This document shows, in pieces, positions 1 through 5,714 of a DNA stretch of 7,081 bases (the first letter of the stretch is position 1; each line of letters opens with the position of its first letter). The notes under the pieces are model-generated. The model made no database searches. It saw only the letters and a list, made by a program, of their open reading frames with translations, and was not told where the DNA came from. A program made the position numbers and the translations under genes. This stretch comes from an uncultured Collinsella sp. (GTDB taxonomy: Bacteria > Actinomycetota > Coriobacteriia > Coriobacteriales > Coriobacteriaceae): positions 1 through 7,081 of the forward strand of contig CABUTL010000066.1 in assembly GCA_902494375.1 (NCBI GenBank), written 5' to 3'.

Positions 1-2
1 CA

Positions 3-1988
3 AGGCAATGCTGCGTTTCGGCTAATAAGAACGATGGCTTTTTGCGTGTGGCGGCGGCGTCGCCGCAGATTCGCGTTGCCGATGTCGAGGACAATGTCGA
101 GGCTGCATTGGCGGCTGTTCGCGAGGCTGCCGAGCGCGGCGTTCGCGCGCTGGTGCTGCCCGAGCTCAGCTTGTGCGGCTATACCGCGGCCGACCTGCTC
201 CATAACCGCACGCTGCTGCATGCCTGCGAGGCTGCTCTGGTGCATATCCTCGATGAGACTCGTGAGCTGTCGATTGTCTTTACCGTCGGTCTTCCCGTTG
301 CGGTTGCCGAGAATATCTACAACTGCGCCGCCGTGTGCTGCGCGGGCGAGCTTTTGGGCCTGACGGCCAAGAAGCATCTGCCCAACTATGGCGAGTTCTA
401 CGAGCGCCGCTGGTTTGCTCCGGCGCCTGCAGATCCCGTGTGGGTCGAGTTTGCCGGTCAGGGTCCGGTTCCGCTGGGTTCGGGGCTTGTCTACCGCTGC
501 TGTGATGAAGGTGCCGAGGATATGGTGCTGGGCGTTGAGGTCTGCGAGGACCTGTGGGTGCCGGCGCCCCCTTCGACCGAGATGGCGCTTGCCGGTGCGA
601 CGGTGATCCTCAATCCGTCGGCTTCGGACGAGATTATCGGTAAGGCGGATTACCGCCGCAGCCTAATCTCCAACCAGAGCGCGCGCCTGTACTGCGCCTA
701 TGCCTACGCGGACGCGAGCGAGGGCGAGTCCACGACCGACATGGTCTTTGCGGGCGAGAACCTCGTCTACGAAAACGGCTCCAAGCTCGCCGCGACCAAA
801 CTGCTTACCTGCGATATGGCCATCGCCGACGTTGACCTTGACCGCCTGGTTGCCGAGCGCCGTCGCTCGACGACGTGGACGCGCACCGACGATGCGCCGG
901 AGGCCACGGCCGTTGAGTTTTCGTTTGAGGGCGTGCTGGCCGAAGAACCTGTCCTGCGCGATGCCTGCGATATCGACCGCGTTTTCCCGCGCGCGCCCTT
1001 TGTGCCGGCCGACCACGGCGACTTGGCCGAGCGCTGCGAGACGATCCTCGGTCTGCAGACTGCGGGCCTCAAGACCCGCCTCGCCCACACAGGTACCAAG
1101 GCTGCGGTCATCGGCCTTTCGGGCGGCTTGGACTCCACGCTAGCGCTGCTTGTGACCGTGCGTGCCTTCGATGCACTGGGGCTGTCGCGCACGGGTATCA
1201 CGGCGGTCTCCATGCCCGGCTTTGGCACGACGCACCGCACTAAGTCCAATGCCGAGTCGCTCGCTCGTGACTTGGGTGTGAGCTTCCGCGAGGTCTCAAT
1301 CCATGCTGCCGTGGAACAGCACTTTAAGGATATCGAGCATGATCCGGCCGTGCAGGACGTGACCTACGAGAACAGCCAGGCGCGCGAGCGTACGCAGATT
1401 CTGATGGATCTGGCCAACCAGGCTGGCGGTTTTGTCATCGGCACGGGCGACCTGTCGGAGCTGGCGCTCGGCTGGGCTACCTATAACGGCGACCACATGA
1501 GCATGTACGCCGTCAACGCGAGCGTGCCTAAGACGCTTGTGCGCCATCTGGTGCGCTATGCGGCCGATGTGTTTGGCGGGCGTATTGCCGAGACGCTGCT
1601 CGACATCCTCGATACGCCGGTGTCCCCCGAGCTTCTGCCGCCCACGGGCGACGGCGAGATTGCGCAGAAGACCGAGGATTTGGTGGGCCCGTATGAGCTG
1701 CACGACTACTTCCTCTACTACCTGCTGCGTTTTGGCTTTGAGCCGGGCAAGATCTACCGCATGGCGCTCAAGAGCTTCGAGGGCGTCTACGACGCCAAGA
1801 CCGTCCACACGTGGCTACGTACGTCCTACCGTCGCTTCTTTGCCCAGCAGTTTAAGCGCAGCTGCCTGCCCGATGGTCCCAAGGTGGGTTCGGTGACGCT
1901 CAGCCCGCGCGGCGATTGGCGTATGCCGAGTGACGCTAGCTCGCGTCTGTGGCTTGCGCAGATCGACGCGCTCAATCCAGTTGACTAA
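3..1988 (+). CDS. nadE: Glutamine-dependent NAD(+) synthetase, 5' end outside window
   Basis: Catalyses the last step of NAD+ synthesis in the cytoplasm: nicotinate adenine dinucleotide + ATP + glutamine give NAD+, AMP, PPi and glutamate. Numbering from the TTG at 42, an N-terminal nitrilase-like glutaminase domain (about 1-275) shows the Glu-Lys-Cys triad: E41 in LPELSLCGY, K110 in KKHLPNYGEFYE and C168 in VEVCEDLW. The C-terminal synthetase domain (about 320-620) carries the ATP-pyrophosphatase loop SGGLDST at 360-366 and the downstream GTGDLSELALGW segment. The 648 residues visible are close to full length for the two-domain family. The only start codon visible in frame near the front is TTG 42, but the frame stays open to base 3 and the preceding residues (NDGFL) continue the family's usual N-terminus, so the true start is probably left of the window. 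The gene ends with TAA at 1986-1988. Function is certain; the start is not. Confidence 0.95.
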   Translation, partial: RQCCVSANKNDGFLRVAAASPQIRVADVEDNVEAALAAVREAAERGVRALVLPELSLCGYTAADLLHNRTLLHACEAALVHILDETRELSIVFTVGLPVAVAENIYNCAAVCCAGELLGLTAKKHLPNYGEFYERRWFAPAPADPVWVEFAGQGPVPLGSGLVYRCCDEGAEDMVLGVEVCEDLWVPAPPSTEMALAGATVILNPSASDEIIGKADYRRSLISNQSARLYCAYAYADASEGESTTDMVFAGENLVYENGSKLAATKLLTCDMAIADVDLDRLVAERRRSTTWTRTDDAPEATAVEFSFEGVLAEEPVLRDACDIDRVFPRAPFVPADHGDLAERCETILGLQTAGLKTRLAHTGTKAAVIGLSGGLDSTLALLVTVRAFDALGLSRTGITAVSMPGFGTTHRTKSNAESLARDLGVSFREVSIHAAVEQHFKDIEHDPAVQDVTYENSQARERTQILMDLANQAGGFVIGTGDLSELALGWATYNGDHMSMYAVNASVPKTLVRHLVRYAADVFGGRIAETLLDILDTPVSPELLPPTGDGEIAQKTEDLVGPYELHDYFLYYLLRFGFEPGKIYRMALKSFEGVYDAKTVHTWLRTSYRRFFAQQFKRSCLPDGPKVGSVTLSPRGDWRMPSDASSRLWLAQIDALNPVD

Positions 1989-2007
1989 GGTTGGCTAAAT
2001 TGAACCA

Positions 2008-2054
2008 ATACGGGGGTTGCAAGCGTTACACTTTTGCAATCTGATGGCCCGTAT
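2008..2054 (+). promoter_or_regulatory. Nested inverted repeat upstream of the aminotransferase
   Basis: Outer arms ATACGGG (2008-2014) and CCCGTAT (2048-2054) are perfectly complementary. Inside them, TTGCAA at 2017-2022 and again at 2034-2039 can also pair, because TTGCAA is its own reverse complement, leaving an 11-nt loop. The arrangement could be a leader RNA stem with an internal loop or a DNA operator with two TTGCAA half-sites. It ends two bases before the terminator hairpin at 2057. A weak -10-like TACACT lies in the loop at 2027-2032; if that were the promoter, the outer stem would not be transcribed and the DNA-operator reading would be favoured. I do not recognise it as a known riboswitch. 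Confidence 0.4.
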
Positions 2055-2056
2055 CG

Positions 2057-2088
2057 CGCGGCGCTCTTGTCGGAGCGCCGCGTTTTTT
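2057..2088 (+). terminator. Intrinsic terminator hairpin between nadE and the aminotransferase
   Basis: A perfect 10-bp GC-rich stem, CGCGGCGCTC (2057-2066) with GAGCGCCGCG (2073-2082), closes a 6-nt loop and is followed by six T residues (2083-2088). This is a textbook rho-independent terminator for nadE, 68 nt after its stop. It also sits only 18 nt before the aminotransferase start codon, leaving no room for an ordinary promoter in between, so it probably lies within that gene's transcript as well. Confidence 0.85.
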
Positions 2089-2094
2089 ATATCG

Positions 2095-2102
2095 AAAGGT
2101 GG
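2095..2102 (+). promoter_or_regulatory. Ribosome-binding site fixing the aminotransferase start
   Basis: AAAGGTGG lies 4 nt before ATG 2107. It decides that start over the in-frame ATG at 2044, whose extra 21 codons would be encoded by the terminator hairpin itself and show no resemblance to the aminotransferase N-terminus. Confidence 0.7.
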
Positions 2103-2106
2103 CACC

Positions 2107-3270
2107 ATGCAGGCATCGCAGCGTCTCGACCGCTTTGGCGCGGAGGTCTTCGCCTCGCTCAACAACAAGCTTCTCGCGCTGAAGGCTCAGGGCAAGACCA
2201 TTTACAACATGAGCGTGGGCACGCCCGACTTTAAGCCGTACGACCATGTGGTCGAGGCGCTCACGCAGGCAGCCCAAGATCCCGAGATGTGGAAGTATGC
2301 CCTGCGCGACCTGCCCGAACTCAAGCAGGCCGTGTGCGATTACTATGAGCGTCGCTTTGGCGTTTCGGGCATTACGCCGTCTATGGTGCAGTCGTGCAAC
2401 GGCACGCAGGAGGGAGTGGGCCATTTGGGCCTTGCCCTGCTCGATCCGGGTGACACCATTTTGGTTCCCGATCCGTGCTACCCGGTCTTTGAGGCGGGTG
2501 CCAAGATCGCCGATGCCAAGCTCGAATACTATCCGCTGGTTGCCGAGCACAATTACCTGCCCTATGTGGCGGGTATCGATCCCGAGGTTGCCGATCGTGC
2601 CAAGTACATGATCGTGTCGCTGCCCGCGAACCCGGTCGGCTCGGTGGGCACGCCCGAGGTCTACGAGGAGATTATCGCCTTTGCCCGCGAGCATGATCTG
2701 TTGATCGTCCATGATAACGCGTACTCCGACATCGTGTTTGACGGCGAGCCCGGCGGCAGCTTCTTGCAGTATCCCGGCGCGCTCGAGGTGGGCGTTGAGT
2801 TCTTCTCGCTCTCCAAGTCGTTTAACGTCACCGGTGCCCGCATCGGCTTTTTGGTCGGTCGCGAGGATGTGGTCTCTGCCTTTGCCAAGCTGCGCGGCCA
2901 GATCGACTTTGGTATGTTCTTCCCGATTCAGAAGGCCGCCATCGCGTGCCTGAACGGTCCGCGCGATGAGGTCGAGGCGCAGCGTCTGAAGTACCAGGAA
3001 CGCCGCGATGCCCTGTGCGACGGTCTTGAGGGCCTGGGCTGGGAGCGTCCCAACGCGCATGGCTCTATGTTTGTGTGGGCCAAGCTTCCCGGTGGTCGCA
3101 CCGATTCCATGGCGTTTTGCGAGGAGCTCATGGAGAAGGCCGGCGTTGTGGTGACGCCGGGCGCGAGCTTTGGCCCTTCGGGCGAGGGGCACGTGCGCAT
3201 GGCGCTGGTCCTGCCGCCCGATCAGATCGCTTTGGCTGTCGAGGCCATTCGCGAGGCGGGCCTGTATTAG
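2107..3270 (+). CDS. Class I/II PLP-dependent aminotransferase
   Basis: A 387-residue, cytoplasmic fold-type I aminotransferase that transfers an amino group between an amino acid and a 2-oxoacid using pyridoxal phosphate. Key residues are visible: N175 in a PANPVG segment (the usual NPTG with Val for Thr), D203 and Y206 in HDNAYSD, the Schiff-base lysine K237 in SLSKSFNVTGARIG, R245 of the same segment, and R364 in GHVRMAL, the expected carboxylate-binding arginine near the C-terminus. The N-terminal SVGTPDF motif is typical of the aspartate/alanine/LL-diaminopimelate aminotransferase group. The length is normal. Family members are often labelled LL-diaminopimelate or alanine aminotransferase, but the sequence alone does not fix the substrate and no lysine-pathway gene is nearby. 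The start at ATG 2107 is supported by AAAGGTGG. A terminator-like hairpin precedes the gene; no clear terminator follows immediately after it. Family is certain, substrate open. Confidence 0.93.
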   Translation: MQASQRLDRFGAEVFASLNNKLLALKAQGKTIYNMSVGTPDFKPYDHVVEALTQAAQDPEMWKYALRDLPELKQAVCDYYERRFGVSGITPSMVQSCNGTQEGVGHLGLALLDPGDTILVPDPCYPVFEAGAKIADAKLEYYPLVAEHNYLPYVAGIDPEVADRAKYMIVSLPANPVGSVGTPEVYEEIIAFAREHDLLIVHDNAYSDIVFDGEPGGSFLQYPGALEVGVEFFSLSKSFNVTGARIGFLVGREDVVSAFAKLRGQIDFGMFFPIQKAAIACLNGPRDEVEAQRLKYQERRDALCDGLEGLGWERPNAHGSMFVWAKLPGGRTDSMAFCEELMEKAGVVVTPGASFGPSGEGHVRMALVLPPDQIALAVEAIREAGLY

Positions 3271-3344
3271 AAACCTATTTCGACTCGTCAATAGCTCGAA
3301 ACCGATTTCGTGCAGTTATTTTACGAATTCTGCAAACAATTTCG
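3270..3344 (+). repeat. Three-copy GAAAC..ATTTCG repeat upstream of ldh
   Basis: Copy 1, GAAACCTATTTCG (3270-3282), and copy 2, GAAACCGATTTCG (3298-3310), match at 12 of 13 bases. Copy 3, CAAACAATTTCG (3333-3344), is one base shorter and diverged. Copies 1 and 2 are small palindromes (GAAA..TTTC; copy 2 extends to CGAAA..TTTCG). An imperfect dyad of TTTAC..GAA type (3320-3329 against 3338-3349) overlaps copy 3. The repeats sit between the aminotransferase stop codon and the ldh leader, where operators would be expected. They do not match a regulator site I know. Confidence 0.45.
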
Positions 3345-3376
3345 GTAAACGGTCGATTTTTGGCTGCGAATAGGAG

Positions 3377-3382
3377 CATAAT
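3377..3382 (+). promoter_or_regulatory. Possible -10 element for ldh
   Basis: CATAAT (3377-3382) matches the -10 consensus at five of six positions and lies 90 nt before the ldh start. No good -35 is seen at 16-18 nt spacing. It is the best candidate in the 200-nt gap, and it places transcription start upstream of the hairpin at 3415, making that hairpin part of the ldh leader. Confidence 0.3.
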
Positions 3383-3385
3383 CAA

Positions 3386-3410
3386 AGTCCCGATTGGATG
3401 TATTGGGATT
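3386..3410 (+). promoter_or_regulatory. Stem-loop in the ldh leader, upstream of the terminator-like hairpin
   Basis: AGTCCCGAT (3386-3394) pairs with ATTGGGATT (3402-3410) over nine base pairs, two of them G-U, around a 7-nt loop. It is separated by four bases from the next hairpin. The two stems do not overlap, so they are not a classical mutually exclusive antiterminator/terminator pair. If transcription starts from CATAAT at 3377, the 5' arm would be partly lost. Confidence 0.4.
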
Positions 3411-3414
3411 ACGG

Positions 3415-3448
3415 CAAGCCGCTCGGGTCGTTCCCGGGCGGCTTGTTT
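3415..3448 (+). terminator. Terminator-like hairpin in front of ldh
   Basis: CAAGCCGCTCGGG (3415-3427) pairs with CCCGGGCGGCTTG (3433-3445) over 13 bp with one G-U, closing a 5-nt loop. The tail is a modest TTT (3446-3448) broken by G, weaker than the other terminators in the window. It could end aminotransferase transcription, 145 nt past that gene's stop, or act as an attenuator in the ldh leader. It lies 26 nt before the ldh start codon, too close for a promoter between them. Confidence 0.6.
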
Positions 3449-3460
3449 GTGGAGAGAGAT

Positions 3461-3465
3461 GGGAG
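3461..3465 (+). promoter_or_regulatory. Ribosome-binding site fixing the ldh start
   Basis: GGGAG lies 6 nt before ATG 3472, with a second purine-rich GGAGAGAG just upstream at 3451-3458. It excludes the longer in-frame reading from ATG 3394, which would translate the leader stem-loops. Confidence 0.7.
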
Positions 3466-3471
3466 TTTCTA

Positions 3472-4422
3472 ATGGTTAACGAGAAGAAGGTCGCTATTGT
3501 CGGCTGCGGCTTCGTCGGTTCGTCTTCGGCGTTCGCTCTGATGCAGAGCGGTCTGTTCTCCGAGATGGTCCTCATCGACGTGGACAAGAACCGCGCCGAG
3601 GGTGAGGCTCTGGATATCGCGCACGGCATGACGTTTGCCGAGCCGATGAAGATCTACGCCGGCGATTATTCCGATGTCGCCGACGCCGCCATGATCGTCG
3701 TCACCGCTGGCGCTGCCCAGAAGCCCGGTGAGACCCGCCTGGACCTGGTCAACAAGAACGTTAACATCTTTAAGTCCATTATCCCCGAGATTAAGAAGTC
3801 CGGCTTCGACGGCATTCTGCTAATCGTCTCCAACCCGGTTGATGTTCTGACCTATGCTGCCATCAAGATGTCCGGCCTGCCCGAGGGCCATGTCATCGGC
3901 TCCGGCACCGTGCTCGACACTGGCCGTCTGCAGCAGATGCTTGGTGCCCACGTCGAGGTTGACCCGCGCGATGTCCAGGCCTATGTCATGGGCGAGCACG
4001 GCGACTCCGAGTTTGTCGCTTGGTCCAGCGCTCAGGTTGCTGGCGTTCCGCTGAACACCTTCTGCGAGCTTCACGGTCATCTGGAGCACGAGGCTGCCGA
4101 GAAGCGTATCGCCGAGGACGTCAAGAACTCCGCCTACACCATCATCGAGAAGAAGCACGCCACCTACTACGGCGTCGCCATGGCCGTCAAGCGCATCTGC
4201 ACCGCTGTCATGCGCGATGAGCAGACCGTTCTGCCCGTTTCCTCGCTCATGGTGGGCGAGTATGGCCTGTCCGATCTGGCTATCTCCATGCCGACGGTCG
4301 TTGGCCGCGACGGCGTCGTCTGCCGCGTCCCCGTGCCGCTGAACGATGACGAGCAGCATGAGCTCACCGCCTCCGCCAAGGCCCTCAAGGACATCATCGA
4401 CAGCGTCGACTTCTCCTGCTAA
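3472..4422 (+). CDS. ldh: L-lactate dehydrogenase
   Basis: A 316-residue cytoplasmic NAD-dependent dehydrogenase reducing pyruvate to L-lactate and regenerating NAD+ in fermentation. The Rossmann motif GCGFVG is at 11-16. Q83 in AQKPGETR is the residue that selects pyruvate; malate dehydrogenases have Arg there. R89 is on the mobile loop, and D149, R152 (LDTGR) and H176 (GEHGDSE) are the catalytic Asp-Arg-His set (168, 171, 195 in the standard numbering). The two residues that bind fructose-1,6-bisphosphate in the Bacillus enzyme, Arg173 and His188, are both Gln here (Q154, Q169), so classical activation by that sugar phosphate is doubtful. Codon choice is strongly biased to C-ending codons and AAG, as expected for high expression. 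It has its own leader with two stem-loops and its own terminator, so it looks monocistronic. Confidence 0.96.
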   Translation: MVNEKKVAIVGCGFVGSSSAFALMQSGLFSEMVLIDVDKNRAEGEALDIAHGMTFAEPMKIYAGDYSDVADAAMIVVTAGAAQKPGETRLDLVNKNVNIFKSIIPEIKKSGFDGILLIVSNPVDVLTYAAIKMSGLPEGHVIGSGTVLDTGRLQQMLGAHVEVDPRDVQAYVMGEHGDSEFVAWSSAQVAGVPLNTFCELHGHLEHEAAEKRIAEDVKNSAYTIIEKKHATYYGVAMAVKRICTAVMRDEQTVLPVSSLMVGEYGLSDLAISMPTVVGRDGVVCRVPVPLNDDEQHELTASAKALKDIIDSVDFSC

Positions 4423-4446
4423 ATTCGGCTCGTTTGGGCAACAGGC

Positions 4447-4452
4447 TACAAT
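4447..4452 (+). promoter_or_regulatory. Possible -10 element overlapping the ldh terminator region
   Basis: TACAAT (4447-4452) matches the -10 consensus at five of six positions and lies directly before the ldh terminator stem. No good -35 is visible (TTCGGC at 17 nt spacing is poor). If used, transcription toward the DUF2974 gene would begin inside the terminator stem, destroying the hairpin in that transcript. Chance occurrence is quite possible. Confidence 0.2.
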
Positions 4453-4453
4453 G

Positions 4454-4489
4454 AAAGGCGTCCGGGCCACACGGTCCGGGCGTCTTTTT
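4454..4489 (+). terminator. Intrinsic terminator of ldh
   Basis: AAAGGCGTCCGGGCC (4454-4468) pairs with GGTCCGGGCGTCTTT (4473-4487) over 15 bp, three of them G-U, around an ACAC loop, with a run of five T at 4485-4489. It begins 32 nt after the ldh stop. The last T residues are shared with the palindromic repeat that starts at 4488. Confidence 0.85.
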
Positions 4490-4519
4490 GGTGCGAGGGG
4501 GTCAGGTTACTTTGCACCA
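4488..4519 (+). repeat. REP/MITE-like palindromic repeat, copy A
   Basis: A 32-bp element with inverted ends TGGTGC (4489-4494) and GCACCA (4514-4519) and a core of GGGG, CAGGTT and CTTTGCACC. Its reverse complement recurs at 5715-5746 with 27 of 32 positions identical. It is followed by a 13-bp piece, CCCCAATGCACCA (4520-4532), that matches the other copy's forward strand (5733-5745) at 12 of 13 positions, as if a second, oppositely oriented copy had been truncated. Together these occupy most of the region upstream of the DUF2974 gene. Confidence 0.7.
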
Positions 4520-4549
4520 CCCCAATGCACCATAGTTGATGGGAGGGCC

Positions 4550-5710
4550 ATGTCGGATTCGCCTAATTTTTTGACCTATGCCCAGACGGCGTTTGATCCG
4601 TTTGAGGAACGGCCGTTCTGCGCGGTGGATAGCCTGGTCTTTGCGTGGTTGTCCTATTTGCGTTTGCCGGGTGATATGGCGGGGCTGACGAACTGGCAGG
4701 GCCTAGACGTACGCGAGCTGCTGCGCGCCGAGTGCTACCAAGACATGATTGGCGACCTGTGGGATCCGGAGGGGAGCCGTGCCCTGTTGGAGGCTGTGGC
4801 AGCAAGCCCTCGCTACCGTGGCGTTCGTGTTTGCGGCTATCGTAGCGTGAGTGATGCCGAGACAACGGAGCAGTTTGCGGCCATGACGTTCCGATTTCCG
4901 GCGGGGTTTAGCTATCTTGCCTTCCGGGGGACCGACAGCACGATTGTGGGCTGGAAAGAGGACTTTAACATGGCGTTCCGGTGTCCTGTGCCGGCCCAGG
5001 AATCCGCGGCGCGTTATGTAGACGAGGCGGCGGATGCGATTGACGGGCCGCTTTTGTGCGGAGGTCATTCCAAGGGTGGAAACCTTGCGGTGTACGGTGC
5101 GGCGATGTGCCCCGATGTCGCCCGTGAGCGAATCGAACGGGCGTATTCCCATGATGGTCCGGGCTTCGTCGAGGAGTTTCTGAGCGGCAACGCCTTCGCC
5201 GATCTATCCGGTCGAATCGACAAGACGCTACCTCGGTCGTCGATCTTTGGCATGATGTTCGAGACACAGGAGGACTATGCCATCGTTGAGAGCACCGAGT
5301 TCAGCCTGCTTCAGCATAATCCCTTTAGCTGGGTGGTTGATGGTCGCGACTTCGTGTACTGTGAGCGCCTGTCCGCCGGTGCTCGATACGTTGATGGCTC
5401 CATTCGCGAGATGCTGCTTGCGGTGTCGCCTAGCGAGCGCGAGCGTTTTGTAGATGCGTTGTTCTCCGTGTTTGAGGCTACGGGTGCTGAGCGGTTTGCG
5501 GATATCGCTGGGAATCTGCGCGAGAGCCTGCCCGTGATGCTCCAGGCTGCGCAAGGCTTTGACAAGGATACGCGACGCTTTGTCTCGCAGACCATCGCGG
5601 CAATCCTTAAATGCGCACTGCTGCCCAAACGACCCCAGATCGACATGCCCGCTGCCGGCAAGAGTTTGGCAGAACAGCTCGAGGCTTGGCAGTCCGAGCT
5701 CCTGCGCTAG
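4550..5710 (+). CDS. Mbeg1-like DUF2974 alpha/beta-hydrolase, role unknown
   Basis: A 386-residue protein of the DUF2974 (Mbeg1-like) family, which has a lipase-like alpha/beta-hydrolase fold; neither substrate nor pathway is established. Visible features: FRGTD at 125-129, the usual strand before the oxyanion region; the nucleophile elbow GHSKGGN with candidate Ser174; SHDGPGF at 200-206; and H256 in LLQHNPFSW, a candidate catalytic histidine. No signal peptide or membrane segment is apparent, so it is probably cytoplasmic. ATG 4550 follows GGGAGGG (4541-4547) at a rather short distance; no better in-frame start exists. Codon use is looser than in ldh, with CTA, GTA, CGA and GGG codons. The gene lies alone between two inverted copies of a palindromic repeat, and no convincing promoter of its own is visible. 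The family call is firm; hydrolytic activity is an inference from the motifs. Confidence 0.88.
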   Translation: MSDSPNFLTYAQTAFDPFEERPFCAVDSLVFAWLSYLRLPGDMAGLTNWQGLDVRELLRAECYQDMIGDLWDPEGSRALLEAVAASPRYRGVRVCGYRSVSDAETTEQFAAMTFRFPAGFSYLAFRGTDSTIVGWKEDFNMAFRCPVPAQESAARYVDEAADAIDGPLLCGGHSKGGNLAVYGAAMCPDVARERIERAYSHDGPGFVEEFLSGNAFADLSGRIDKTLPRSSIFGMMFETQEDYAIVESTEFSLLQHNPFSWVVDGRDFVYCERLSAGARYVDGSIREMLLAVSPSERERFVDALFSVFEATGAERFADIAGNLRESLPVMLQAAQGFDKDTRRFVSQTIAAILKCALLPKRPQIDMPAAGKSLAEQLEAWQSELLR

Positions 5711-5714
5711 CCAT

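Noticed and set aside
2067..2093. Promoter TTGTCG / TATATC overlapping the terminator before the aminotransferase
   Set aside because: The 15-nt spacer is short and transcription would begin near 2100, inside the ribosome-binding site, giving a nearly leaderless message that wastes a good site.
2017..2106. Longer aminotransferase reading starting at 2017 or at ATG 2044
   Set aside because: The added residues are encoded by the dyad and the terminator hairpin, while a good ribosome-binding site directly precedes ATG 2107 and the protein is full length from there.
2026..3291. Long minus-strand open frame opposite the aminotransferase
   Set aside because: It is a shadow of a GC-rich gene with strong third-position bias; the plus-strand protein has all family motifs and the minus-strand translation is low-complexity and unrecognisable.
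3297..3310. CGAAA..TTTCG palindrome as the aminotransferase terminator
   Set aside because: A 5-bp AT-rich stem without a T-run directly behind it is too weak; an operator-like repeat explains it better.
3394..3471. ldh starting at ATG 3394
   Set aside because: The extension would translate the leader stem-loops; LDH proteins begin a few residues before the Rossmann strand, as MVNEKKVAIVG does, and GGGAG supports ATG 3472.
3820..4470. Minus-strand open frame opposite ldh, and similar ones at 5228-5746 and 5777-6685
   Set aside because: Each mirrors a well-supported plus-strand gene; there is no ribosome-binding site or recognisable domain.
4488..4532. Repeat region as a CRISPR-like array
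   Set aside because: There are only one full and one partial unit, in opposite orientation and without regular spacers.
4507..4536. Promoter TTACTT / CATAGT before the DUF2974 gene
   Set aside because: Both hexamers are weak, they lie in the repeat, and the predicted start would overlap the ribosome-binding site.
4346..4549. DUF2974 protein starting inside ldh at 4346
   Set aside because: It would overlap the ldh coding end and read through the ldh terminator and repeat copy A; ATG 4550 has a purine-rich site and gives a normal family N-terminus.
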